NCBI RefSeq assembly: GCF_035046485.1
Contig: NC_085138.1
Location: 89,515,228 to 89,579,227 of the forward strand
Reading direction: 5' to 3'
DNA: 64,000 bases
Origin: Aedes albopictus
Taxonomy: Eukaryota; Arthropoda; Insecta; Diptera; Culicidae
Of this stretch, positions 1 through 12,424 are shown in pieces (positions within the stretch are counted from its first letter, which is position 1; each line of letters opens with the position of its first letter). The position numbers and the translations under genes are program-made. Under the pieces are notes generated by a model. That model had not been told where the DNA came from. It was given only the letters and a program-made list of their open reading frames with translations, and did not search any database.

Positions 1-640
1 CTTTTCAATTCATTTGCCACGACTATAGAAGCCATTACCATTCAGATGTCCTATCATTTATTGATAGCAACGAAGCAAATTAATGAGAGAACAAATCTTT
101 TCCAATTGAATCCCATGGAATAAGACACCAATTATGCTATCGTGCATTATGTGGATGCTTTAACTATCAGCACTTGTCCAAGCCGTTGTCCGGGCACAGC
201 AAAATAACTGCCGGTGTGGTACTCAAGCCTTTAATAGATCAAAAAGTCAACGCGTATTATCTGATCATTAATAGCTCATCCTGTAGCGGGGTTCAGCAGC
301 ATCATCAACCAGAGGATTGTGGGATCGAATCTCAAATTCAACGAGATCATCAAAAAAAAAAAACAACTGCAAAAATAAACAACAGCCTCAAAAGTTGCAC
401 AGGAGAGTGTGAGTAAAAATAGAAAGGGAAGAATATAAAGCGACTGAAATGCGCAGGGGAAAATATTTTTGTTTATGTTCGATTTTTTGGGGATAGGAAA
501 GATAAGCATTTAATCAGCCGTATATTGGGCCAAAACCTGCTTTTAACTAGCACTTATGGCGCATATACGGCATATTAGCATTTAATGACCTGCAGTAAAG
601 GCGCATATAGTGCTAAATAAATGCATTTTTTCCTGCTTAT
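1..640. other. Unassigned non-coding DNA
   Basis: AT-rich sequence without a recognisable gene. Short open frames here have no domain or codon signature. Between about 515 and 625 the motif GCGCATATA occurs twice, close to short inverted pieces, perhaps the remnant of a small repeat. Confidence 0.4.
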
Positions 641-1440
641 TGGTTACCTGGGTAGTTTCTCAACGTCTGGAATTTCTACAATTGTTTCTTTTAGAATTTT
701 TTCTGATCTTGTTTCTGTTTTCTTTTTTCTGGAATTCCTTCTGGGCTTCCAAATGATATTTCTTTCGGAGATTTCTCCCCAAATTTTCTTTTAATATTTT
801 ACATAGAGTTACCTTCGGGTTTCCTCAAGGAGATCCTTTCGTCTTGGAAACCTATCCAAAGTATTTCTCTCTGGAAGGGTTTATTTCTGAAAGAGGTCGC
901 TTCGAGCTTTCTACTAGATTTTCATCTGGGATGTCTCCTGAACTTTCTTCTGGAATTCCTCCAGAAGATCCTTCGTGTCTTTTCTTCCTGTAAGATTACC
1001 AGAAGGCAAGATTCTCTAGGATATTAGAAAGAATCTCGAGGAGAAATCCCAAAAGGGACTTCCTGAATTCCTTATAGAATCTGACAAACAACTTCTTGAT
1101 GAAATTTTTTAATCAAACCTAGAATCCCAGAAGGAATTCCTGGAAATATACCACATGAAACTCTACGAAGAATAGCACTAGAATGTCTTGGAACAACGAA
1201 GGAAGGAAGAGCACAAGAAAGTCCTGGTAGGTTCTTCTTCATCAGAAGTCTCTAAAGGACCTTCTTGAAGAATCCCGGAATAAACTTTTGGTGGAACACC
1301 AGAAGCCATTACTGAAAGAAAATCCCACAAAAACTACTAAAAGTTTTCCAGAAGGATCCACAGTAGAAACCCTTTAAAATACGTTAGAAATCCCATCATA
1401 AATTTCTTCTACGATTCCTCCAGAACGTCCTTACGAGATT
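641..1440. repeat. Degenerate GGAATTCC-type low-complexity repeat
   Basis: The stretch is built from loosely repeated words such as GGAATTCCT, TTCTGGAATTCCT and CAGAAGGAAT, in tens-of-bases periods with heavy decay. The same kind of sequence recurs at about 9.8-12.4, 13.8-14.2, 17.1-19.9, 35.5-37.1 and 45.0-45.8 kb. No coding frame survives. Confidence 0.6.
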
Positions 1441-3665
1441 TCTCAAAGGTATATTTTTGAGGTTTTCTAGAAGTGTTTCAGGGGGCTCCAGGAAGTTTTA
1501 GGGACTTCACAGACTTTCAGGTTAGTTTCAGGGAGGTTTCAAGGCGTTTCAGAAGGTTTCAGAGGGGCTCCTGAAGTTTAAGGGAGTTCAAAAAGTTTTC
1601 ATATGAGCCTCATTGGGGTTTCGAGGCGTTTCAGAACGTTTCAGAGATGTTCCCGAGAATTTTAGCTATTCTGATGATTTAAGGAGACGCTTCAAAACGT
1701 TTCAAGTGGGTTCCTGAGGATTCCAGGGGATTGCACAGGCTTTCAGGTCACTTCAGGGGAGTTTAAGATGCGTTTCAAGACTTTTGAAGGCCGTATTACG
1801 GGCTTTTAGGAGGACACGTTGCAAGGAGTTTCCGTACGTACCTAGGTATTCAAAGGCTTCCATGAGAGATTCGGAGGAGTTTTCAAGTTTCAAAGGTATT
1901 TCAAGAGGCTCCAGGAGATTTTAGATGACTTCACAGGCCGGCAGGTTAGCATCTGGAGATCTTTAGAAGTGTTCAGGGGACGTTTCAGAGGTTCCCGGGA
2001 ATATCATGGGCTTGATAGGCTTTTAGATGAGTTTCAGGGAGGTTTCATCAGATTTCAGAGGGGCTCTCGCAAGTTTTAGAGGTGTCAGGGGGCGATTTAA
2101 GGCGTTTTAGGGGTTTCCGGGAGTTTTATTGGATTTACAGGTTTTTAGGTGAGTTTCAGATGAGTTCTCGGAAGTTTTAGGAAGGTTCATCCATATCTTG
2201 TCTAGTGAGCTTCAGAGGGATTTTAAGACAGTTCAGGGAGGTTCCCGAGAGTTGTAGCATGTTCCAAGGCGTTGAAATGGTAAATGGGGGACTTTAGAAG
2301 GTTTTACCGGCTCCACAGAAGCTAAGCTGAAGGATCCCAGCTGGAATTCTTTATAGAATTGGATTAACAACTTCTTGTTGATTTGTTTTAATGAATCCTA
2401 GAATCCTAGAATCCCAGAAGGAATTTCTGGGAATATCCTAGATGGAACTCTAGGAGAAATAGCACCGGGAAATCTTGGATAAAACTTAGAAAGGAATAGC
2501 ACAAGAAAGTCCTCCCATGTAACATTTTTTAGTCAAAAAGACTTGAAGAGGTTCTAAGAACCATCATAAAACCAATTAAAAGATATTTGGTTTTATGAAG
2601 GTTTACAAAACTTATTAGTTATCAAAATGTTACTTGGGCTTGAAAGACCTTCTTCTCCAGAAGTCTCAGAATAATCTTCTTGAAGAATCCTGGAATACAT
2701 ATCTGGGGGAATACCAGATGCAATTTCTGAAAAATAATCCCACAAAGAATCTTTGGAAGAATTACAGAAGAAACCCCTTAAGATACGTTAGAAATTTTCT
2801 CAGGGATTCTTTTTGGATTGCATCCAGAAATTTCTACGATTCCTCCAGACAGAAAGTCTTTTTGGGGTTTTAAGATGATTCAGGATACGTTTCAGGGTGC
2901 TCCCGGAAGTTTTACGGACTGTACAGGTTTCCGTGTGAGTTTCAGGGAGGTTTCAAGGCATTTCAGAGAGGCATTTTAGGACATTTCAGGGAAGATCTCG
3001 AGAGTTTTAGCTTTTCAGGTGAGCTCTAGGGATTTTAGAGGGGTTAAGAAGGAGCTTCAAACCCTTTCAAAGGAGCTTTCGAAGATTTCATGGAGTTTCA
3101 TAGGCTTTCAGGTCACTTCCAGGGGTTTCCGAAGCGTTTCAAGACATTTTGAAGGCCGTTTAACGGGCGTTTAGGAGGACACGTTGCCAGGAGTTTCCGT
3201 ACCTACCAAGGTGTTCAAAGACTTCCAGGAGAGATTCGGGGGAGTTTATAGCGGTTCCATGTCGTTTCAAAGGTATTTCAAGAGACTCCAGGAGATTTTA
3301 GAAGCCATCACAGGCTGTCAGGTTAGCATCTGGAGATTTTCAGGAGTGTTCAAGGGACGTTTCAGAGGCTTCCGGGAACACCATGGGCTTGACAGGCTTT
3401 TAGATAAGTTTCAGGCGTTTTAGGGGTTCTTGGGAGTTTTATTGGCTTTACAGGCTTTTAGGTGAGTTTCAGAGAGGTTTCATTGGGTTCCTCGGAAGTT
3501 TTAGGAGGGTTCATCCATATCTTGTCTAGTGAGCTTCAGAGGGATTTTAAGACAGTTCAGGGAGGTTTTCGAGAGTTGTAGCATGTTCCAAGGCGTTGAA
3601 ATGGTAAATGGGAGACTTCAGAAGGTTTTACCGGCTCCACAGAAGCAAAGCTGATAGTCTGTGAT
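1085..3665. repeat. Tandem duplication of a ~1.3-kb degenerate repeat block
   Basis: Two copies lie head to tail, roughly 1085-2345 and 2346-3665. Matching landmarks are AGGAGGACACGTTGC at 1809 and 3174, CCATATCTTGTCTAGTGAGC at 2191 and 3514, and GAAATGGTAAATGGG near 2274 and 3598. The offset is about 1320-1365 bp. The interior is itself a degenerate array of GTTTCAGGGG-like words. The copies differ by many substitutions and indels, so the duplication is not recent. Confidence 0.75.
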
Positions 3666-4075
3666 CAGGTAGGCTTCTGGGGAGTTTCATGAGGGTTCAC
3701 TGTTCAGGGAACGTTTACAGGTTTCCAAGTGAGCCAGGGAGGTTTCTAGACATTTCAGAAGGTTTTGGAGGGATTCCCGCAAATTTAATACAATTCCACA
3801 GATTTCCAGAGGAACTTCATAGGGATTTGAAGGCATTCCCGGGCATTTCAGGTTCCCAAGAGTCTAAGCTTTGCAAGTGAGTTTTCGGGATTTTAGGGGG
3901 TTTAAGGAGGCGCTTCAAAACATTTCAAGGGGATTTCGAGGATTTTAACGGGCTTCACAGGCTTTCAGCTAAGCTTTCGAGGCATTTCGGTGGGTTATAA
4001 AGTGGTTTCCGGGGATTTTAGGAGGTTTCCAGGTGAGCTTCAAGGCGGTTTTAAGGAGATTTTAAGACTAAAGCT
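3666..4075. repeat. Degenerate GTTTCAGG repeat, continuation
   Basis: Continues the GTTTCAGG/GGATTTTAGG words of the preceding duplicated block without being clearly part of either 1.3-kb copy. No gene is visible. Confidence 0.5.
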
Positions 4076-4960
4076 ACTAAAGCTTTCAGAAACAACTAGT
4101 TATGTTTGTAGATTCGATGACCAATAAGTTTTTGGAGATCCTTGAACAAGCATTGAACTCATTACTTGACACAGCACATGCTTGTATGACTGTGTTGGCT
4201 TGAAATTCATTCATAATACTCCAAACGAGCACAAATTTCGCTTGTAGATTAGAAGGCCAATACTCCAGGGACTCCACCAGGAATATAACATAGATGTATG
4301 AGCCTATAAGTGTAAGCCTTTTTCATAAAACAGCAAGAGGTCATAAATTAGATCCGATGAAGTTATTGTGGGTCCTTAATCAGTCCCAATGCCCCTCATC
4401 CTTCACCGTTAAGTACGTCCTAGAGGCCCCTTACCTCCCCTTGCTGCTTTTTTCCGTGAATTAAAATTATAACTCTTATGAATCATATGATACATTCAGG
4501 ACGCTTTTCTGAAGGATTGGTTGTAAGAAGTAGCGCTCCAACAGGAATTCCACAGGTATTACTTGACCATTTATATACTATCTATAGTATCTCATAAACA
4601 TGTCGGATCCTTGCAGCAACTTACACTAATTCGTAATTCTAGATCAGCAGGTGTTGTTGAGTGATTTATTGAAGGTTTGCCTTTAAATAGTCTAAAAAAT
4701 TCAAAAGGGACCGGTTTCTTGAAAATCATAATCTAGACACGGATTAAAAATCTCTTCAATAAAGATAATAAAGAAATCTAGACGTTTCCGCATAAACTTG
4801 TCAAATTGTGTACTGAAAGAACTCATGATAAATGATAAGCAAAAATACGTACACAAAACGTAGCCGATTGGTATGTTAAAAATGTACATAAAACATAGAA
4901 TTTTGGACTACAGCGTTTTTTTTCTCTGACAAATAAAGATATAATTTTGTAAAAAAAATC
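4076..4960. other. Unassigned non-coding DNA
   Basis: Unremarkable AT-rich sequence. No open frame resembles a known protein, and no clear inverted or tandem repeat was seen. Confidence 0.4.
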
Positions 4961-4961
4961 A

Positions 4962-5160
4962 TTATGACATTCAAACCAACACGACTTCGCATTGCTAGTC
5001 CGACGCTTTCACCAACTAAGCCACATAACAAGTCACGATTCGGCGGAATATACACCCAATCTGAATATGCTTGAATAATCATGCTCTGTGGATGAGTTGG
5101 TTGAAGCGCCGGACAAGTTGTACAGAGTCGCGGGTACGAATCCCATTGGAGTTTTTTTTT
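4962..5160. mobile_element. Two tRNA-like SINE heads in inverted orientation
   Basis: On the + strand at 5085-5150 there is a box-A-like segment (TGGATGAGTTGG) and a box-B-like segment (GGTACGAATCCC), followed by a T run. On the minus strand at about 4965-5040 the mirrored segment contains GTGGCTTAGTTGG. The two heads face each other across about 45 bp. They resemble the better-preserved tRNA-like units at 22.4, 29.6 and 30.0 kb but are more decayed. Confidence 0.6.
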
Positions 5161-5540
5161 TTCAAAATAAACCATTTCCCAAGCCATTTCCTGTTTTTTC
5201 TTGCGCAGTTTGGATGAAGTATGTGTTGGTATACGTGTGAACTGCCTCTATTTACTGTTGTGCGAATAGGGGTAGTAAACTTCCTAGATAAACCTAACGT
5301 TCGATCGGTAGATGGTATTCCTGTAGACCCTTTTGAAGTTTCCAATCGAATTTTAAAAGCGAAACTTCATAATTTGGAGCAAGTTGTGAATATATTCCCG
5401 AATGATTTCTTGATTAGACTTCAGATCGAATTCCGTATTACCACCATGTGCAGTCCTTCCATTTTCGAAACTCTGTAGATCTACCCCCTGACGATTCCAA
5501 TACCCTTCCCAGCCATCCTTCAGTTCGACTACAAACGTGT
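5161..5540. other. Unassigned non-coding DNA
   Basis: No gene or repeat family recognised. One open frame of about 85 codons exists on the + strand, with no identifiable domain and no sign of selection. Confidence 0.35.
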
Positions 5541-7290
5541 GTTCGACTCAGCAGCACCCCGTCGTCGTAATGGGTGTCTCCGCTGCGTTTCTACTTCTTT
5601 CACTGTGCGAATCTATTTTTAGATTCGCAGCAATTCAATGAAGCGCAAAGACGTAAGACGGAGCGAGTCTGCAGCGGCGGAGTTAAGTATACCTCCTCAA
5701 CCAACCAACGCATTCACCGCGAACCGTACGTACGTAGGATAGAGGTACCGACTACAGCAGGAAATCGTCGTGATTGATCTTTCGATCGCTGCCCTGCTGC
5801 TTCGACGGCTGGTGGTGGGTGAACTCTCGAACGAGTTAACTTCGATCGACATTCCGCGGTGAGTTGCGGAGAGTGGGAAGGAAGATCTTGAATTTGGCGG
5901 AGGTCGCCGCCGCAACGCGTCGGTCGGTCGATCGATCGGCAAGGCTGTGGGTGAACGATGTGCAAAAATCTGCCGATCATCACATGGCGCGGCAGGCACC
6001 ATAACGACGAAACACGTGCAGCGGTGCGTGTGCCGCTTAGAGATCACATGCAACCATCGCATCGTTAGCCGAACCGGTAAAAACCGGACAGCGTGCAACT
6101 TCCTGCATTGCTTTGGGGGCTGTAGGGTAGCGAGCGACCCGAAGTGATCGCGGAATTCCGCCGACCGAGCGCGTGACGCACGCATGCTTGCTCATCATGA
6201 CTCATTGGTGTCAAAAACTTGATCGGTCATTCACGGCTGGTGATGATGATGATCAGTGATCACTGCTTTGCGATTTCATCATGTGAGCGTGAAATTTCCC
6301 GATGGTCGTTCGTCGCTTCGCGCGAACACCTTGCCCGAACGCGTAGTTCTGAAATTTGTGAACTCGTTTCGACCGGTTCGCAGCTAGCAGTAGTCGCGCA
6401 AAATACCCGACATTGTTAAAAACTCGCAGAACTTGTCCCGATCGACGATATCGATATCTGCGCTGCTCAGTCCGGCAGACAGGAGGACAAGGTTATGCAC
6501 AATTTCCAATTTGCCTCTCCAGTTGGCATGGATGGCCTCGGCCGGCCCATAATCGGCAGCTGTTACCAGATCCAACCAGTATTGTTGCTTGAAAACAACA
6601 ACACTCTTTAAGTTGTCCATTGATTGATTTGATATCTCAACAACGACCGACCGACGGATAAGCTACACCGTTACTCATCAAGTTTTGGATATTTCCCCTC
6701 TCCGGTCTTCGGCTCTGTATTGGTATGCGAACGAACAGCGAAGCGAGCGGCAATGCGTCACTTCTTTCGGGCAGTGGGTGGAGACGCCGCCGCGACGTTG
6801 TTGGCCTCCGTCGTTTACGTCATTCGAGCAAATTTTGCCTCCTCGTTCGTACACGTCGTTCTTCCTCGTTGCTCTTACATCCACGTATTTGTATAGGGAC
6901 CCAGTTTGCTGCCATAAAAAGTAAAACTACATCATTTAGTCATACAGGAGGATGGTGAGTTACCGCTCCGTAACTCCAATTAGAAAGATCGACGGAGAAC
7001 TCAACCGACCATGCATGCGCGGAATGTCGAGTTGCATCAGCTTCTTCAGCATGTGCATCGTTGACGACGCCGTCGACGGCGAAAGCAATCGCCCATCGTT
7101 CGTTCGACGCTCGCGACACTAATCACTTTCGCTTATCACCATCGATCGTCGCACTTCACTCACTTGAGTTGCGCTCCCTTTCTTCGCTAGCGACGCTCAA
7201 TACGTGAATGTGTGAGCGTGCGCTCGAGGTTTAGCGATGTGTTGGCAGAAGCTTTTTCCAAGGGTGCATGTAGTTGTGATCGAATAATAT
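5541..7290 (+). promoter_or_regulatory. CpG-rich, repeat-poor island; candidate promoter or 5' leader region
   Basis: Compared with its AT-rich, repeat-filled surroundings this stretch has many CpG dinucleotides and no obvious transposon structure. Open frames appear on several strands, as expected from GC content alone. A consensus 5' splice site, ATG followed by GTGAGT, occurs at 6955. An arthropod-initiator-like TCATTC lies at 6820-6825. An upstream promoter or non-coding first exon of the downstream kinase gene, or the start of another gene, is possible. Nothing here proves transcription. Confidence 0.3.
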
Positions 7291-7505
7291 GAATAGAATC
7301 GGCTGTTGTTTCCAAAATTTTCCATTGGCATTTCTGATCAAACAAACAGTATGGATGAGCTTGCTAAGCGACCGAACGAACAGGCTAAGCCGGTTCCATC
7401 AAAGTGGCTGCACATTATGGTTGGTGTTATTGCCGACCGGGAATGGAAATGGATTTGTTTGTTTTTTGTTTGGTTTTATTGTGGGATCGATTAGGAATCC
7501 ACCCG

Positions 7506-8050
7506 GTGCACAGTGGGAAAACTGGATCCAACTTTTATAGAAGCCGGATTTTTGGAACGACTACAAATACCTATTCTTATGAAAAAAAAAACAAAGAATC
7601 GAGTGGCGGCGGTCTCGTCTCAATCATCAAAACACAGGAAGTGTTCAATCTTTTTTTGTCCACTAGTCTATCGTATCTCGAAACAAATTGTCTGTGACAA
7701 AACAGAAGTTAAATTTGTAGCGTATTTTTCTACTCGTAAAAAATCAGTTATAATGAACTCGAAATCAAAACAGTTTGAAGATGGTTCATCAATAAAAATG
7801 CAACGCAATGCATGGTTTAAAACTCTCAAAACACCTGATAAGCGATCTTTGTCATATTCTGATAAAGTTGGGACAAACCTTTGTCGTATTTTGTGGATTT
7901 GCGACAGATTACGACACTGTCAATATTGTTGCGTGATGGTTGGAATATGATTCAGTGGTTCTAACTGTTATGCAATGATATGCCTCAGTTGGACAAAAGT
8001 TACGCAACCAAATTTCTAGCTAAAGCCGGATCCAAAACTCTCAGTTCACC
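7506..8050. mobile_element. Candidate decayed palindromic MITE
   Basis: The left end reads GTGCACAGTGGGAAAACTGG. The right end, reverse complemented, reads GTGAACTGAGAGTTTTGGAT. Internal matches include GGATCC and AGCCGGAT on both sides. The TGCACAGTGGGAAAA end also begins the large foldback at 26997-29098. The 145-codon open frame inside has no recognisable domain. Confidence 0.4.
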
Positions 8051-8448
8051 ATAGATAACATTCCACCGAAAAAAGGCTATCTTCATCTAACTGGCAACGC
8101 AGCGTGGAAAGTTTCCCCACAACACTGGATCGTACCAGGTTTTCGCAGCGATAATGACAACTTTATCTTATCTAACACGAAGAGAGTGCCATCATAAATC
8201 AACCCCAAAACGCGCCAAAAATAACGCCCCTCCCTGATTACAACCCTTTTTCTTTTCGCCGCTTATTATCGCTGTACCGCACCTCAACGCAACGCACTAA
8301 AAACCGTCGAAGAAATCAGGACGTGCCCTCTTCTCCTCGTTGAATGCGGTGTCATTCTCTCTGTTATTGTGTCTCGTCTTGTCGGGTCGGACGGAGCAGA
8401 CGTTTACGTCATTGCGTTGCAGTGCACTAACAAGACAGCATTACATTA
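8051..8448. other. Unassigned non-coding DNA
   Basis: No gene or repeat recognised. Moderately CpG-containing. Confidence 0.35.
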
Positions 8449-9016
8449 CCTACACTGAACGAAAGCCTCATCCCGAAATCGACTGATTTGTCAGACCAAC
8501 CAGTCCAAATTAGCAAAATCGTGTTTTGGAATGACGAATTAGTCGTACGGCAGTCACCCTGAAAGCGAACGACAATCATCTCATTCGCGTATGAGTCGAC
8601 GCACGCTGTTTGAATGAAAGTTAGTTGGAAAGCAAGGGCAACACAGATGCATCAACCTTATTCATCGATAGCGTAACAAGTTCCTTGATCGTTATGCTCG
8701 CGATGTTGAAAATAATTGCTGCATGTCCTAATTTTGGACATGACATCGTTTTTGACAAGGGTGGCCGCAAGGGTACCCTGATCATTACGTAGCATATCAT
8801 TTTAGAAAAAATGACGATATTCTTTTGATATCAATCGCTAAAAAACAAGGTTTCTCGACCATATGGTCAGCATTCGATTTTCATATAGCTGTCATCCAAT
8901 TTTAGGATGACATCATTCGGTCGGTGGGCAATACGGTTTCCGACCGATTGTCGTTAAGGGGCGCGATCGTATCACTTGTCAGTCGATTTCGGGCGGGGGT
9001 TTTCGTTCAGTGTAGG
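8449..9016. mobile_element. Palindrome-ended element, ~570 bp
   Basis: Terminal inverted repeats of about 35-40 bp: CCTACACTGAACGAAA at the left and its complement TTTCGTTCAGTGTAGG at the right. The match continues inward through CCCGAAATCGACTGA on both arms. No transposase frame is present, so this is a non-autonomous (MITE-like) element. Inside it, TGTCCTAATTTTGGACA and a related TGTCATCC...GGATGACA form small hairpins. Confidence 0.7.
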
Positions 9017-9227
9017 TACAGATGAAGTGATCTTTGTGCTGTCCCTGACCCCTCGCTCTTGCTCTCGCTCGAGCTTAATTCCTATAAATAAAACAATTGT
9101 CAACACAGGCTTCGTGCCCGACCCTCTTGAGCAGTCAATCCACTTACGTCACTGTCATATTTCTGGGAATTTTCTTTTTGCTTTTGTTTCGGCAAAACAT
9201 AACATTCAAATAGTGATCATGTTACGC

Positions 9228-9452
9228 ATTTAGTTCAGCACTGGACTATCGCACAAGTTTTCACGAGTGACAAAACGTCAATAAAAGTGCGCAATTGCAT
9301 CAGATCAACTCGGAGTCAACAGATCACTTATTCAGCATAGATTGAAGAAAAAGTGCGCTGGAGACATTAACTCGGTTTGATGCGATCGCGCTCTTTTATA
9401 CAGATTTTTGAACTCTTGGAGACTGAATGCGCAGTCCAGTGATGAACTAAAT
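9228..9452. mobile_element. Palindromic MITE, ~225 bp
   Basis: Left end ATTTAGTTCAGCACTGGACT and right end AGTCCAGTGATGAACTAAAT are near-perfect inverted repeats. ACGC stands immediately outside both ends and may be a 4-bp target duplication. There is no coding capacity. Confidence 0.75.
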
Positions 9453-9799
9453 ACGCAATATTTCACATTGATTTTGTAAGGAGGGGCGGTACAACTATCG
9501 ATATCCGTTCAGTGGTGAATTGTTGAACTAAATAATTGTTCGTATCTTCGCATTTTGCAATGTTTTAAGACTATTAATTATAAGCAATGCATAAAAAAAA
9601 AGATCAGACTTGATTATCTGGGGGCTTGATTATCCGTGTTTCGATTACCGTACCCGGTGAAAAAAAAACACGAATAACACTAAGTAACGAAAGTTGAAAT
9701 CTTAAACTTTCGGTACTTGAACTCTCATACTGAGTCAGACTGACGAATTGCGCGGCGATCTTCCATCAATCCTACCGTTTCAAGATTGGTGATCTAAAC
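9453..9799. other. Unassigned non-coding DNA
   Basis: AT-rich spacer with no recognised feature. Confidence 0.35.
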
Positions 9800-11220
9800 C
9801 TCAATTTACCTACTAGACAGGATACCTATGGGAGACCCTAGCCAAAATAAACAGGCGTTCGGGAGTTCCTCCAGATCTTCATCCCAAAGATTCGGCAGCA
9901 ATTTATCCCAGGGATTCTTCTCCTTTTTCCGCGGTTTTTCCTGGTGATTCCTACAGCTACTCTCGTAAGAGTTTCTTCTGGTATACCTTGAGGTTATCTT
10001 ATAGGATTCATCTAGGTAATCCATAGGGATTCCCTCAGAAGTTCCTTTAGGATTATTTATTGAGCTCCTTCTGGAATTCCTCCAAGATTATTTCATAGAT
10101 CACATTTCGTAGAGACTTCTCAGGAGTTTCTTTTTGAAATTCCTTCAAGTAATTTCATCGGAGTCTTATATGTTATATCTTGGAATTTCCACAGAAGTAC
10201 ATTTAAAATTCTAAGATGGGTAACTTGGGTAAATATGTTTCTCTGGAAATACGTTGAGTTTTTTTTAATCCCTAAGAAGTTTTTTTTCTGATATTTTCCC
10301 GAAGATTCCTTGTGGTATTCACATGATTGTTAATTCTGGAGTTTTTTTTTTCAGTTTTGTTTCTACGGGAGTTCCCTCAGGAGTTTACTGATGATTTATA
10401 CCAGTTATATTATGAGTTTCTTCTGAGTTTCCTGCAGATAATACTTCTCCGATTCCTGTTAGAGCTTCTTATAAGGTTCCAATCCTATAGGGTTCTTTCA
10501 CACTTAGAAAAAATCACCAACTTCTGTAATATTTTACCAAAATCTCAACCGTTGAGTTTTTTTACCGGAAAAATTCGGTAAATTATGTAACTTTAACCGT
10601 ACATCGTTAGAGTTTGACAGATAAACAATATAGTTTTAACGAAATTTGGTAGTTTTTACAGAATTTCGGTAAAATCCCATTACTGAACGCTCAGCAGCTT
10701 AGATTTCGGTCCAAATTACAGAACGCGACTAGCTATGTTTATGATATCTCTATTGATTTCTCTGCTAGAGCTACTTTTACGTTTCCCTTTTACGGTTTTC
10801 TCGAAAAATTCTTCCTGCTATTCCTTCTATGATTGCTCAAAGAATGTTTCTAAGATTTCTCCTGATTTCCGCTTTCTTTGACATTTCTGAAGGTTTTTGT
10901 ACTACCTGCATACAGTTCTACTGATATCTTCCGAAAATCTTTCAGTATCCTTATGCAGTTTGATTTTTCACAGTTTCTAATCAACCAGCTTTACTTGCCA
11001 TATGGATTTCGCAGAAGTTTCTTTTGAAATCCTTCCAAAATTTCCACTGGGAAATCAATCAGGAGTTCTTCTGGAGATTGTCCTGGAGTTTCTTTGGGAT
11101 TTTCATAAAAAAAAATCAATTCAGAGAGTGAGTAGAGGCGCTTAAGCCTAGGTATAAGGGCTAGGACACGGAGTAAATACCTGTGTTCCATCCTAGGAAT
11201 CCCAGGAATAAGGAGTGACA
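9800..11220. repeat. Degenerate GGAATTCC-type repeat tract
   Basis: Long run of loosely repeated TTCCTCCAG, GAATTCCT and TTTCTTCTGGA words. Around 10505-10700 it is interrupted by a segment rich in TTTACCGAAATT-like words with local hairpins (for example TTTTTACCGGAAAAA near 10558). Open frames here reflect composition only. Confidence 0.55.
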
Positions 11221-11509
11221 TTAACCTTCTTAGCTACGTCACTCCCACCGATTTTTCACATTATGTTATACAAAAATGAGCGATTGGTACGACATATCTC
11301 TACTCAATGGTTTTATTGTAAAATCAATAAAGCTGCACAGTAGCCTTGGCCGCTTAAATGCTTGTAATGCATTTCCGATGCACTGCAAATATTAATAATT
11401 ACAAGAAAAATGATTGAAGTAGTCGATGCTGTCGTTTGCCAGGATTCTTTCAATTAATGGCTGTAAATGTGTAGGCTAGACTAGCTTAGAATGCCTAATA
11501 CCCGGGGTT
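11221..11509. other. Unassigned spacer
   Basis: No gene or repeat recognised. Confidence 0.3.
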
Positions 11510-12424
11510 TCCCCAGGAGTTTCTTTTGGGAATTCTTCAGGAACACTTTCTGGCATTAATCCAGGTATACCTTCTTCAATTTCCCAAGATTTTTTTCTGA
11601 TGATTGTTTTTCTGAAACTTCAAAGAGCTCATTTTGACCATTTTCAGTTAATACTTTCACATTCGTCCAAGAATTCTAGAATTCTCTGCAGAGGTTTCTA
11701 TAGAAGAACTTGGGATTTTGGGATACAAGCAAGATACTGTTCCTAGGTTCCTTCAACAGCTTTTGCTTGAATCCATCCAAAATCGTCTTTGAAATTTTCA
11801 ACGGTTTCCTACTGTGACTTCTTTAAAAGTTCCTTTTGGGAGTATGTAGTCCAGAGTTTCCACCGAAAAATCCTCTACACGTTTCTTCTGGGAACTCCCC
11901 TTCTGAGATGGTGTGGGTGATGTCGTGCCTTCTGTAACCCATGAAGAAGTTTTTTTTTTTGTGAATCTTCTAGGAGCTCCTGAATCTATCTCCAAAGGGA
12001 ATCGAGAGCAATCCACAAAAAGCGTTCCCGAAAGAATCCTTAGTTAAAATTTTTGGAAGAAAATGTTCCCGAAAGAATTCTCGAAAGAAATATTCAGAGG
12101 AACCTCGAGAAGTATTCCATAAAAGAAGTCCCTGGACAAGTTTCTTCCTGGAGGAATTCCCAGATGGAGTTCTGGAGGAATCCGCAAAAGAAATCTCTAG
12201 AGTAGTCCTCAGAAGGAATCTTTCAGGACGGAGCTCCAGAAGGATCTTACAGGAGCTCCTGCATCAATCCCCAAAGGCAATTCCGGACTAAATTTCGGCA
12301 AGAGTTCCTCAAAATACTTTAGAAGGCATTCCTGGAACAATCCGCAAAAAAAGAATCTACAAAAGAATCTGGAGGAATTCACAAAAGGCATTCATGGAAG
12401 AACTTTCGGAGGAATCTCCAGATG
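11510..12424. repeat. Degenerate GGAATTCC-type repeat tract
   Basis: Same word usage as the tract at 9.8 kb, partly in the opposite orientation: AGGAATCC/GGAGGAATTCCC words towards the right and their complements towards the left. Confidence 0.55.

Noticed and set aside
5697..6185. 162-codon minus-strand frame
   Set aside because: Arg/Ser-rich composition from CpG-rich DNA, overlapped by other frames on both strands, no recognised domain.
7513..7950. 145-codon frame as a transposase
   Set aside because: No DDE/D motif or DNA-binding domain recognisable; it lies inside a decayed palindromic element.
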